Positions 44,692 through 51,994 of a stretch of DNA of 64,000 nt are shown here, piece by piece (position 1 is the stretch's first letter; each line of letters opens with the position of its first letter). Location: the NCBI RefSeq assembly GCF_003268475.1, contig NZ_MCIF01000002.1, positions 4,095,744 to 4,159,743 on the forward strand, written 5' to 3'. Both the position numbers and the translations under genes were made by a program. The notes under the pieces are model-generated. The model had not been told where the DNA came from, did not search any database, and was given only the letters and a program-made list of their open reading frames with translations. This DNA is from Thermogemmatispora tikiterensis (GTDB lineage: Bacteria; Chloroflexota; Ktedonobacteria; Ktedonobacterales; Ktedonobacteraceae).

Positions 44692-44844
44692 CTAGCAACC
44701 TGGCGTACCGTTTTCTCGATACGCACATCTCTCACACTCGGGAAGATTACCCGATGATTCGCCAACCTTCAGGATCTCCCCCAAGGAATCCATCGAAAGT
44801 ACTATCGCCTTCACGAAGAATCTTGAAGAAGACAGCCTGGCCAT
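44692..44844 (-). CDS. possible 50-residue Cys-rich peptide
   Basis: This open frame lies on the same strand as the methyltransferase array and 157 bases past its last stop. It has a plausible leader (MDSLGEILKVGESSG) and a Cys-containing end (CERCAYRENGTPGC). The ribosome site is weak (GGGGTG), an alternative TTG start lies at 44901, and codon use is less biased than in the neighbours. It may be a ribosomally made peptide substrate or a chance open frame. Confidence 0.22.
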   Translation of the reverse strand: MARLSSSRFFVKAIVLSMDSLGEILKVGESSGNLPECERCAYRENGTPGC

Positions 44845-45001
44845 CACACCCCGCTCGTTCAGCTTGCCAGGCTGAGCGAGCGGAGCCAGGGAAGGAATCA
44901 AGGGGGTGCGGTCCCGGAGGAGATGGTCCTCACCCAGACCCAGGTGGTTGCATTACTGCATTGGGCAATAGCATCGCTGTGAATCAGGGAGGACCCACTG
45001 C

Positions 45002-45949
45002 TCAACCGTGATACGGTTTCTGGCCATAAGCGGCGACGACATGGTAGCGCGTCTGCAGCGTATTCCACTCCTGACCTGCCTGTTCGATGAGGGCGAGGAC
45101 CTCTTGCTGCTCCATCTGGAAGCGAGCTGCGATGAGAGAGCTGATGGCCTTACCGGCCTCGCGCAGATCCAGAGAGAGTAAAGAACCGACGCGCCCGCCC
45201 CAATCACCAAGTGGAATATCGATATCCTGGCGGTTGACCTGGATCAGCCCGGCCTGTTGCAGGAAAGAGTCTAGAGAGCGGAGGACTCCACCCTCGTTGT
45301 CGAGGCCGCGCAGGGCACCCAGTTGGCCCATGAGGTAGAGAAATTGCTGGGTAGCTGGTCCAGCTGGATTGAAATGACTGACATGGGTACCCGCCTCGAC
45401 CAACTCGACCCAGCCTCCGGGGACGGTGACGCGAGCAAGTTCTCGCACAACATTCGGCCAGGCCGCGAGGGGAATAGCCAGCACGAGCAGGCGTTGATGG
45501 ACGAAGTCGAAGATCTCATCTTCAAAAGGGAGGCCCTTGAGGGCGTCGCCCTGGACAAAGCGGTAGTTAGCTGGTGGAGTGGTGGCTTTGGCTCTGGCCG
45601 GCTCCAGATCGAGGCCAATGACCTCGGCCTGGGGGAATTGCTGAGCGATTTCAATGGCCCATTGGCCGGTGCCGCAGCCGACATCGAGAATGCGGCGGGG
45701 TTGGACGATGGGTGCTAAATAGTTGCCGCGCAGCGCGGAGCGCAGAACGTAATGTTGAAAATCGAGGCGATTAACCTCTCCCAGATCTTTGGGGAGCAGA
45801 TAAGGTTGCTCGTCAAGATAGCGGCGCGAGGCCAATGAACCTGTCTGGGGCGCCTCGCTAACTGTGGGACGAGGCGTAGGCTGAACCGAATCAGCAGGAG
45901 TGACGGAAGCGTTTGTCACGCGGCGCTGGCGAAAGAACCACCAGGGCAT
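45002..45949 (-). CDS. SAM methyltransferase, array copy A
   Basis: The 315-residue class-I methyltransferase begins with the array-specific MPWWFFRQRR motif. It continues with RRYLDEQPYLLPKDLGEVNR, LDFQHYVLRSALRGNYLAPI and the SAM motif ILDVGCGTGQWAIEIA, followed by IGLDLEP, FVQGDALKGLPF and FDFVHQR. The LPxDxxExxRLDxQH start resembles LaeA-like fungal methyltransferases, recalled from general knowledge. Substrate unknown. It is the most diverged copy and the last in the transcription direction. The ATG at 45949 follows AAGGAGG by eight bases. It is separated from copy B by a decayed gene fragment. Confidence 0.85.
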   Translation of the reverse strand: MPWWFFRQRRVTNASVTPADSVQPTPRPTVSEAPQTGSLASRRYLDEQPYLLPKDLGEVNRLDFQHYVLRSALRGNYLAPIVQPRRILDVGCGTGQWAIEIAQQFPQAEVIGLDLEPARAKATTPPANYRFVQGDALKGLPFEDEIFDFVHQRLLVLAIPLAAWPNVVRELARVTVPGGWVELVEAGTHVSHFNPAGPATQQFLYLMGQLGALRGLDNEGGVLRSLDSFLQQAGLIQVNRQDIDIPLGDWGGRVGSLLSLDLREAGKAISSLIAARFQMEQQEVLALIEQAGQEWNTLQTRYHVVAAYGQKPYHG

Positions 45950-46028
45950 GAGACATTCCTCCTTGCGGGCAAGTTTAACCTCATACGAGCTAAATAGTAC
46001 AGCATTAGGCAACGCCTTGTTCATCGCG

Positions 46029-46210
46029 TGAATGGGCTTGGCCCATAGGTCACAGCGAAGTAACAGCGTGTTCGGAGCTGGTTTCAGACCTGACAGGCAT
46101 GGTCAATGATGGCTAGCACTTCCTGCTCAGATCTGCTGAAACGACCTGCTCGGCTACACTGATGATCTCTCGGGCTTCACCCAGGGCGAAGGCGGTCAAG
46201 AAGCGGCAAT
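46029..46210 (-). pseudogene. decayed 3' end of a seventh methyltransferase
   Basis: Minus-strand translation gives LTAFALGEAREIIS, then in a shifted frame EQEVLAIIDHACQV, a TGA stop at 46086-46084, then NQLRTRCYFAVTYG. These match the C-terminal region of copies C-F (for example EQAVLQLIEQAYQEWNQFRTQFHFAVAYG of copy F read in order), with the Trp codon changed to a stop and a frameshift near 46129-46135. Weaker similarity may extend to about 46350. The catalytic core is missing. Confidence 0.75.
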
Positions 46211-46426
46211 GTCCCCTGACTCGCCCCCGGGAAGGGCGAGAAGCTGCTAGTGAGTGGCGGCAAGATCTCTTGCCGCTGAAGGCGAGCTAAGGGAGGCGTG
46301 AAACCTTGCAGTCGCTATTCGATCGAGAGCCTCAGCCTCAAACTGGGCCTTCTGCGAGGAATCTGGCCTAACCACCAGGATGGGACGGGGCCAGCCAGCT
46401 CCTGTGGCACTCTCATGAGCGTGAGT
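46211..46426. other. spacer with short hairpin beside pseudogene
   Basis: Contains a 9-bp perfect hairpin at 46257-46276 (GCGGCAAGA/TCTTGCCGC), which could end transcription from copy B. A faint remnant of the pseudogene may extend here. Confidence 0.4.
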
Positions 46427-47356
46427 CTAGGTAGTGGTTGGTGGTTTGTTCCCATAAGCGACGGCCAGCCGGTAGCAAGTATGGAATTCATCGAACTCTC
46501 CTACGGCTGCTTCGATCAGGTCAAGGACTTCCTGCTCTGAGATCTGGAAATGGGCCGCTATAGTGCCGCTGAGTCCCTTTGAACTCTCGCGAAAGTCGAG
46601 CGCTAGCAAAGAGCCAAGACGTCCTCCCCACTGGCCCAGTGGTACCTCAAAGGATTGAGACTGCACGCTGACCAGTCCGGCATCGCGCAAATAGCGGTCG
46701 AGAGAGCGCATGATCACTCCCTCAGTGTCAAGACCGCGCAGGGCTGCCAGCTGCCCTGCCAGGTGTAGATATCGCTGTGTGGCAGGACCAGCGGGGGTAA
46801 AATCAGCGGTTCCTGTTCCAAACTCGACGAGTTCGACCCAGCCGCCAGGAGCGGTGAGGCGAGCCAGCTCCTGGACAAGGCCCGGCCAGGCCCTCAATGG
46901 GATAGCCAGCCAGAGAAAACGCTGGTGAACGAAGTCGAAGGTCCCATTTTCAAAAGGGAGGCCCTTGAGGGCGTCGCCCTGGACAAAGCGATAGTTAGCT
47001 GGTGGAGTGGTAGCTTTAGCGCTGGTCGGCTCTAGATCGAGGCCGATGACCTCGGCCTGGGGGAACTGCTGGGCGAGTTCGAAGGCCCACTGGCCGGTGC
47101 CGCAGCCGACGTCGAGAATGCGGCGCGGCTGCCCGATGGGGGCCAGATAATTGCCGCGCAGGATGGCGCGCAGGATGTAATGCTGGAAGTCGAGGCGGTT
47201 GACTTCGCCCAGGTCCTTGGGGAGCAGATAGGGCTGCTCGTCCAGATAGCGACGGGCAGCCTCATCGGAGGCCGGGCGGGCTACAGACGGTTTGGCAGCG
47301 CTAGCATTGACGGAAGCGTTGGTTGCACGACGGCGGCGGAAGAGCCACCAGGGCAT
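46427..47356 (-). CDS. SAM methyltransferase, array copy B
   Basis: The 309-residue protein shares the array architecture: MPWWLFRRRR start, LPKDLGEVNR, QHYILRAILRGNYLAPIGQP, ILDVGCGTGQWAFELAQQ and IGLDLEP. Its C-terminal half differs from the others (ending VAYGNKPPTTT), where substrate choice is likely to be set. GGAGG lies eight bases before ATG 47356. The spacer to copy C (47357-47434) is almost identical to that between copies D and E. Confidence 0.86.
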   Translation of the reverse strand: MPWWLFRRRRATNASVNASAAKPSVARPASDEAARRYLDEQPYLLPKDLGEVNRLDFQHYILRAILRGNYLAPIGQPRRILDVGCGTGQWAFELAQQFPQAEVIGLDLEPTSAKATTPPANYRFVQGDALKGLPFENGTFDFVHQRFLWLAIPLRAWPGLVQELARLTAPGGWVELVEFGTGTADFTPAGPATQRYLHLAGQLAALRGLDTEGVIMRSLDRYLRDAGLVSVQSQSFEVPLGQWGGRLGSLLALDFRESSKGLSGTIAAHFQISEQEVLDLIEAAVGEFDEFHTCYRLAVAYGNKPPTTT

Positions 47357-47434
47357 AGTACAGACCTCCATTCTATGTCGTCGATGAGTGGCAGCCGGAC
47401 AGGCTGAGCGCTGGGAGCAGGCAGCGTCAGCGGG
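47357..47434. repeat. 78-base duplicated spacer, copy 1 (B/C)
   Basis: By eye it differs from the spacer at 49353-49430 at only three positions, and includes the copied ribosome site GGAGGTCTGTACT. It marks the unit that was duplicated. Confidence 0.85.
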
Positions 47435-48364
47435 TCAAGGCTTCTGGCCGTAGGCCACTATGAAAGAGCAGCTGGAATGCAGCTCATTCCATTCCTGGCA
47501 GGCCCTGTCAATGAGTTGGAGCACGTCCTGCTCAGGGATCTGGAAGCGAGCCGCCAGCGGGGCACTGATTGCTGTCCACATCGTGCGGAAGTCCAGAGCG
47601 AGTAGAGAGCCGATGCGGCCTCCCCATTCCCCTACAGGGATCTTGATGGGATGACATTGGATCTGGTTCAGACGAGCCTGGGCCAGATACTGATCGAGGG
47701 AACGTGCGACGACGCCCTCGCTATCCAAGCCTCGCAGAGCAGCGAGCTGGCCTATGAGAGATGCTACTTGCTGATTGGCTGGCCCAGAAGGAGTAAGGTT
47801 ACTGATATGGATGCTTGTCTCAACGAGTTCGAGCCAGCCGCCGGGGGCAGTGACCCGGGCCAGCTCCTGGACAGCCGCCGGCCAGGCCGCTTGAGGAATG
47901 GCTAGAACAAGGAGGCGTTGATGGACGAAGTCGAAGGAGTTGTCGTCGAAAGGGAGGCCTTGCAGGATGTCCCCCTGGACGAAGCGATAGTTGGGAGGGG
48001 GGGAAACAGAAGGCTTGACCTGTTCGAGGTCGAGGCCGATGACCTCGGCCTGGGGGAACTGCTGGGCGAGTTCGAAGGCCCACTGGCCGGTGCCGCAGCC
48101 GACGTCGAGAATGCGACGCGGCTGCTTGATCGGTGCCAGGTAGTTGCCGCGCAGGATGGCGCGCAGGATGTAATGCTGGAAGTCGAGGCGGTTGACTTCG
48201 CCCAGGTCTTTGGGGAGCAGATAGGGCTGTTCCTGCAGGTAGCGGCGGGAGCCTTGCAGGCGAGGCAGGGCGACCTCGCCCAGGCGCCAGCCACCGGAAG
48301 ACGAAGCGGGGGTAGCTGGGCGAGAGCCGCTGCGGGAGCGGCGGCGGAAGGGCCACCAGGGCAT
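47435..48364 (-). CDS. SAM methyltransferase, array copy C
   Basis: The 309-residue protein begins MPWWPFRRRSRS and shows ILDVGCGTGQWAFELAQQFP, GLDLEQVKPSVSPPPNYR and FDFVHQRLLVLAIPQAAWPA. AAAGGAGG lies eight bases before the ATG. At its 3' end a one-base deletion relative to copies D and F removes three codons, so it ends GQKP; copy E shares this deletion. A 293-base segment is identical to copy D. Confidence 0.87.
   Translation of the reverse strand: MPWWPFRRRSRSGSRPATPASSSGGWRLGEVALPRLQGSRRYLQEQPYLLPKDLGEVNRLDFQHYILRAILRGNYLAPIKQPRRILDVGCGTGQWAFELAQQFPQAEVIGLDLEQVKPSVSPPPNYRFVQGDILQGLPFDDNSFDFVHQRLLVLAIPQAAWPAAVQELARVTAPGGWLELVETSIHISNLTPSGPANQQVASLIGQLAALRGLDSEGVVARSLDQYLAQARLNQIQCHPIKIPVGEWGGRIGSLLALDFRTMWTAISAPLAARFQIPEQDVLQLIDRACQEWNELHSSCSFIVAYGQKP
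47946..48238. repeat. 293-base identical block, copy C
   Basis: Identical by eye to 48925-49217 in copy D. It covers the SAM-binding core from the LPF motif back to the QPYLLPKD region. Confidence 0.85.
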
Positions 48365-48404
48365 GTGCAAGACCTCCTTTCTATTTCCTCGGTGAGAGGC
48401 AGCA

Positions 48405-49352
48405 TCAGCGGGTCAAAGGTTTTTGGCCGTAGGCGACAGCGAAATGCCATTCGGTGTGGAACTCACTCCACTCCTGGTACGCCTGGTCAATTAGTTGGAG
48501 GATAGCTTGCTCAGAGCGCCCGAAGCGGGCAGCGATAGGGGCGCTGATGGCCTTGCAGGCTTCGCGCAGGTCCAGGGCCATCAGGGAGCCGATGCGTCCG
48601 CCCCATTCGCCCAGGGGAACGGAGAAGGGCTGGTAGCGGATGTTGACAAGGCCTGCCTCCTCCAGATAGCGACCTAGGGAACGCAGAACGATGCTCTCAG
48701 TGTCGAGGCCTCGCAGAGCAGCAAGCTGAGCTCCGAGCCTGTTGATCTCTTGGGTGGCGGGGCCAGAGGGCAGATAGTCCTGCAGAGCGGTGCCGACTTC
48801 CAGGAGTTCGGCCCAGCCGCCGGGAGCGGTGACGCGGGCGAGTTCCTGGACGACGCCCGGCCAGGCGGCCAGGGGGATGGCACCCACCAGGAGGCGCTGA
48901 TGGACGAAGTCGAAGGAGTTACTCTCGAAAGGGAGGCCTTGCAGGATGTCCCCCTGGACGAAGCGATAGTTGGGAGGGGGGGAAACAGAAGGCTTGACCT
49001 GTTCGAGGTCGAGGCCGATGACCTCGGCCTGGGGGAACTGCTGGGCGAGTTCGAAGGCCCACTGGCCGGTGCCGCAGCCGACGTCGAGAATGCGACGCGG
49101 CTGCTTGATCGGTGCCAGGTAGTTGCCGCGCAGGATGGCGCGCAGGATGTAATGCTGGAAGTCGAGGCGGTTGACTTCGCCCAGGTCTTTGGGGAGCAGA
49201 TAGGGCTGTTCCTGCAGATAGCGGCGGGACCCCTGCAGGCGAGGAAGAGCGACCTCACCAGGCAGCCAGCCACTGGAAGGCTGAGCGAGGTCGGCGGCGC
49301 GAGCAGCGGAGAGAGAACCACGAGAGCGGCGGCGGAAGAACCACCAGGGCAT
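48405..49352 (-). CDS. SAM methyltransferase, array copy D
   Basis: The 315-residue protein begins MPWWFFRRRSRGSLSAARAA, nearly the same as copy F. The SAM-binding core is identical at the DNA level to that of copy C over 293 bases, while the C-terminal half (LEVGTALQDYLPSGPATQE) resembles copy F. It is therefore mosaic. It ends GQKPLTR. GGAGG lies eight bases before ATG 49352. Confidence 0.87.
   Translation of the reverse strand: MPWWFFRRRSRGSLSAARAADLAQPSSGWLPGEVALPRLQGSRRYLQEQPYLLPKDLGEVNRLDFQHYILRAILRGNYLAPIKQPRRILDVGCGTGQWAFELAQQFPQAEVIGLDLEQVKPSVSPPPNYRFVQGDILQGLPFESNSFDFVHQRLLVGAIPLAAWPGVVQELARVTAPGGWAELLEVGTALQDYLPSGPATQEINRLGAQLAALRGLDTESIVLRSLGRYLEEAGLVNIRYQPFSVPLGEWGGRIGSLMALDLREACKAISAPIAARFGRSEQAILQLIDQAYQEWSEFHTEWHFAVAYGQKPLTR
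48925..49217. repeat. 293-base identical block, copy D
   Basis: Partner of 47946-48238. Flanks differ between the two genes, as expected for gene conversion or a recent recombination. Confidence 0.85.
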
Positions 49353-49430
49353 AGTACAGACCTCCATTCTATGTCGTCGATGAGAGGCAGCCGGACGGGC
49401 TGAGCGCTGGGAGCAGGAAGCGTCAGCGGG
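49353..49430. repeat. 78-base duplicated spacer, copy 2 (D/E)
   Basis: The near-identical partner of 47357-47434, same length, three differences seen. Confidence 0.85.
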
Positions 49431-50363
49431 TCAAGGCTTCTGGCCATAGGCGACAGTGAAGGTACCGTAGGAGTGGAGTTCGTTCCATTCCTGTCTGGCT
49501 CTATCGATGAGTTGGAGGATCTCCTGCTCGGGGAGATGGAACCGTGCGGCCAGGGGAGCGCTGATCGCCTTCCATGCTTCGTGAATGTCAAGAGCGGACA
49601 AGGCGCCGATGCGTCCAGCCCAGTCGCCGATCGGGACCTGGATGGGATGGCGCTGGATATTGATGAGGCCAGCCTGGGCCAAATACTGGTCGAGGGAGCG
49701 CATGACCGTCCCTTCACTGTCGATCCCGCGTAGGGCGGAGAGCTGTCCCAGGAGCGATACGAACTGCTCATTAGCTGGACCTGCTGGGCTGATAAGGTCG
49801 CTGATATGAATGCTCACCTCGACGAGTTCGAGCCAGCCGCCGGGGGCAGTGACCCGGGCCAGCTCCTGGACAGCCGCCGGCCAGGCCGCTTGAGGAATGG
49901 CCAGAACAAGGAGGCGTTGATGGACGAAGTCGAAGGAGTTGTCGTCGAAAGGGAGGCCTTGCAGGATGTCCCCCTGGACGAAGCGATAGTTGGGAGGGGG
50001 GGAAACAGAGGGCTTGACCTGTTCGAGGTCGAGGCCGATGACCTCGGCCTGGGGGAACTGCTGGGCGAGTTCGAAGGCCCACTGGCCGGTACCGCAGCCG
50101 ATGTCGAGGATGCGGCGCGGCTGCTGGATGGGGGCCAGATAGTTGCCGCGCAGGATGGCGCGCAAGACATAATGCTGGAAGTCGAGGCGGTTGACTTCGC
50201 CCAAATCTTTGGGGAGCAGATAGGGCTGTTCCTGCAGATAGCGGCGGGACCCCTGCAGACGAGGGAGAGCGACCTCACCAGGCAGCCAGCCGGAAGAGGG
50301 CTGGGCAGAGGGAGCTGTGCGAACGGTGTTACGGGAGCGGCGGCGGAAGAACCACCAGGGCAT
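49431..50363 (-). CDS. SAM methyltransferase, array copy E
   Basis: The 310-residue protein begins MPWWFFRRRSRNTVRTAPSA and has the same SAM core as copies C and D. Its middle (LLVLAIPQAAWPAAVQEL, GGWLELVEVSIHISDL) matches copy C, while its C-terminal end diverges (RARQEWNELHSYGTFTVAYG). It shares the truncating one-base deletion with copy C. AAGGAGG lies nine bases before the ATG. Confidence 0.87.
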   Translation of the reverse strand: MPWWFFRRRSRNTVRTAPSAQPSSGWLPGEVALPRLQGSRRYLQEQPYLLPKDLGEVNRLDFQHYVLRAILRGNYLAPIQQPRRILDIGCGTGQWAFELAQQFPQAEVIGLDLEQVKPSVSPPPNYRFVQGDILQGLPFDDNSFDFVHQRLLVLAIPQAAWPAAVQELARVTAPGGWLELVEVSIHISDLISPAGPANEQFVSLLGQLSALRGIDSEGTVMRSLDQYLAQAGLINIQRHPIQVPIGDWAGRIGALSALDIHEAWKAISAPLAARFHLPEQEILQLIDRARQEWNELHSYGTFTVAYGQKP

Positions 50364-50427
50364 AATCACAATCCTCCTTACTAGTCGATGAGCAGTCGAG
50401 AGGCAGAGAGCCTGAGTGCAGGCGGCC

Positions 50428-51375
50428 TCAGCGTGTCAAGGGCTTCTGGCCATAGGCGACGGCGAAGTGAAACTGTGTTCGGAACTGGTTCCACTCCTGA
50501 TAGGCTTGCTCAATGAGTTGCAGGACGGCTTGTTCAGAGCGAGCGAACCGGGCAGCGACTGGAGCACTCACAGCTTTCCTGGCTTCGCGCATGTCTAGGG
50601 CCAGCAGGGAACCGAGACGCCCGCCCCATTCGCCCAGGGGGACATCGAAGGGCTGGTAGCGGACGTTGACGAAGCCAGCCTCCTCCAGATAGTGGGCTAG
50701 GGAGCGCATCACAAGGCCCTCAGCGTCAAGTCCCCGCAGGGCGAGAAGCTGAGCTGAGAGTGTGTGGAATTCTTGGGTCGCGGGGCCAGAAGGAAGAAAA
50801 TCCTGCAGAGCAGTGCCTGCCTCAACGAGTTCGATCCAGCCGCCGGGGGCGGTGATGCGAGCCAGCTCCTGGACAGCCGCCTGCCAGGCCGCTTGAGGAA
50901 TGGCCAGAACAAGGAAGCGTTGATGAACGAAGTCGAAGGAGTCATTGTCGAAAGGGAGGCCCTTTAGAACATCCCCCTGAACGAAACGATAGTTGGGTGG
51001 TGGGGAAGCCGAGGGCTTGACCTGTTCGAGGTCGAGGCCGACGACCTCGGCCTGGGGGAACTGGTGAGCGAGTTCGAAGGCCCACTGGCCGGTACCGCAG
51101 CCGACGTCGAGGATGCGGCGCGGCTGCTCGATCGGTGCCAGGTAGTTGCCGCGCAGGGCAGCGCGGAGGGCGTAGTGCTGAAAGTCGAGGCGGTTAACCT
51201 CACCTAAATCTTTGGGGAGCAGATAGGGCTGTTCCTGCAGATAGCGGCGGGACCCCTGCAGGCGAGGAAGAGCGACCTCACCAGGCAGCCAGCCACTGGA
51301 AGGCTGAGCGAGGTCGGCGACGTGAGCAGCGGAGAGAGAACCACGAGAGCGGCGGCGGAAGAACCACCAGGGCAT
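50428..51375 (-). CDS. SAM methyltransferase, array copy F
   Basis: First gene of the array in transcription order. The 315-residue protein begins MPWWFFRRRSRGSLSAAHVA and ends GQKPLTR, like copy D. Core motifs are intact (ILDVGCGTGQWAFELAHQFP, GLDLEQVKPSASPP). AAAGGAG lies eight bases before the ATG. A candidate promoter with a TTGACA box lies about 420 bases upstream on the minus strand. Confidence 0.87.
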   Translation of the reverse strand: MPWWFFRRRSRGSLSAAHVADLAQPSSGWLPGEVALPRLQGSRRYLQEQPYLLPKDLGEVNRLDFQHYALRAALRGNYLAPIEQPRRILDVGCGTGQWAFELAHQFPQAEVVGLDLEQVKPSASPPPNYRFVQGDVLKGLPFDNDSFDFVHQRFLVLAIPQAAWQAAVQELARITAPGGWIELVEAGTALQDFLPSGPATQEFHTLSAQLLALRGLDAEGLVMRSLAHYLEEAGFVNVRYQPFDVPLGEWGGRLGSLLALDMREARKAVSAPVAARFARSEQAVLQLIEQAYQEWNQFRTQFHFAVAYGQKPLTR

Positions 51376-51994
51376 GAAACAGACTCCTTTCTTCTTCAAA
51401 GCACTCCTGAGTCTACTCTTAATCGCTTGCGTAAGAGTAACAGCGATAGCTCTCTATGAAACAGATCAGGCAATTGAAGAGACTCCTCTGGTCATCTGCG
51501 TTGCTTGCGGTCCAGGACAGCTCGTGTACCGCTGCTGAAAAAAGAGAAGCCAGGCTCTGCTACTCGCGGGAGAATCATGCGTGATTCGTCTGGTCCCGCC
51601 TATAGCTTGCTGCCTGGCCTGAGCCGTATCTGAGAATTCGATAGTCTGGCACCAGAGACTGTTGCCTCTCCACAGAAACGCCCACACTCCCAATAGAGCC
51701 AGTGTGGCCATAGATATCGCTTGCTCTCGCCGAAAACGGATAGCCTTGACCGGTACGGCTTCTTCGCTTAGAGTTTAGAAAAGATGAATGTCATCTGTCA
51801 ATTTGAATATAATGAAAACGAGGGATGCGATCAATTTTAACAGATTTTTAATGCACCGTTGCCAGAGATATGGAAGCGGGGACAGGACGGCTTCACATGA
51901 GAGTGCACGTGGCCGGTGGCAAAGCAATGCAAAACAATAACTGGGAGATGAGCAGGCACCTGCTTTGTAACTGGTATGACAGAGTAGCTTAGAA
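51376..51994. other. intergenic region upstream of the methyltransferase array
   Basis: AT-rich right half. A minus-strand TTGACA (51801-51796) with weak -10 candidates (TCTAAA) could drive the array through a leader of about 400 bases. A plus-strand TATAAT lies near 51808-51813. An open frame at 51466-51711 is not supported strongly. Confidence 0.4.

Larger units (their letters stand above)
43754..45001. other. long intergenic region with simple repeats
   Basis: About 1.2 kb without a firm gene. It holds TGAG x4 (44047-44062), GACC x5 (44243-44262) and the small Cys-rich open frame at 44692-44844. GC-rich, low-complexity reading frames on both strands lack ribosome sites. Confidence 0.5.

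Noticed and set aside
45002-51375. Idea that the array is part of a polyketide or NRPS cluster
   Set aside because: No synthase, adenylation array, carrier protein or thioesterase is present; the acyl-CoA ligase at 55295 is on the other strand and separated by two genes.
51466-51711. 81-codon minus-strand frame with a hydrophobic start, upstream of the methyltransferase array
   Set aside because: The start MATLALLGVWAFLW is signal-like, but the ribosome site is weak and the remainder is featureless; left as a possibility only.
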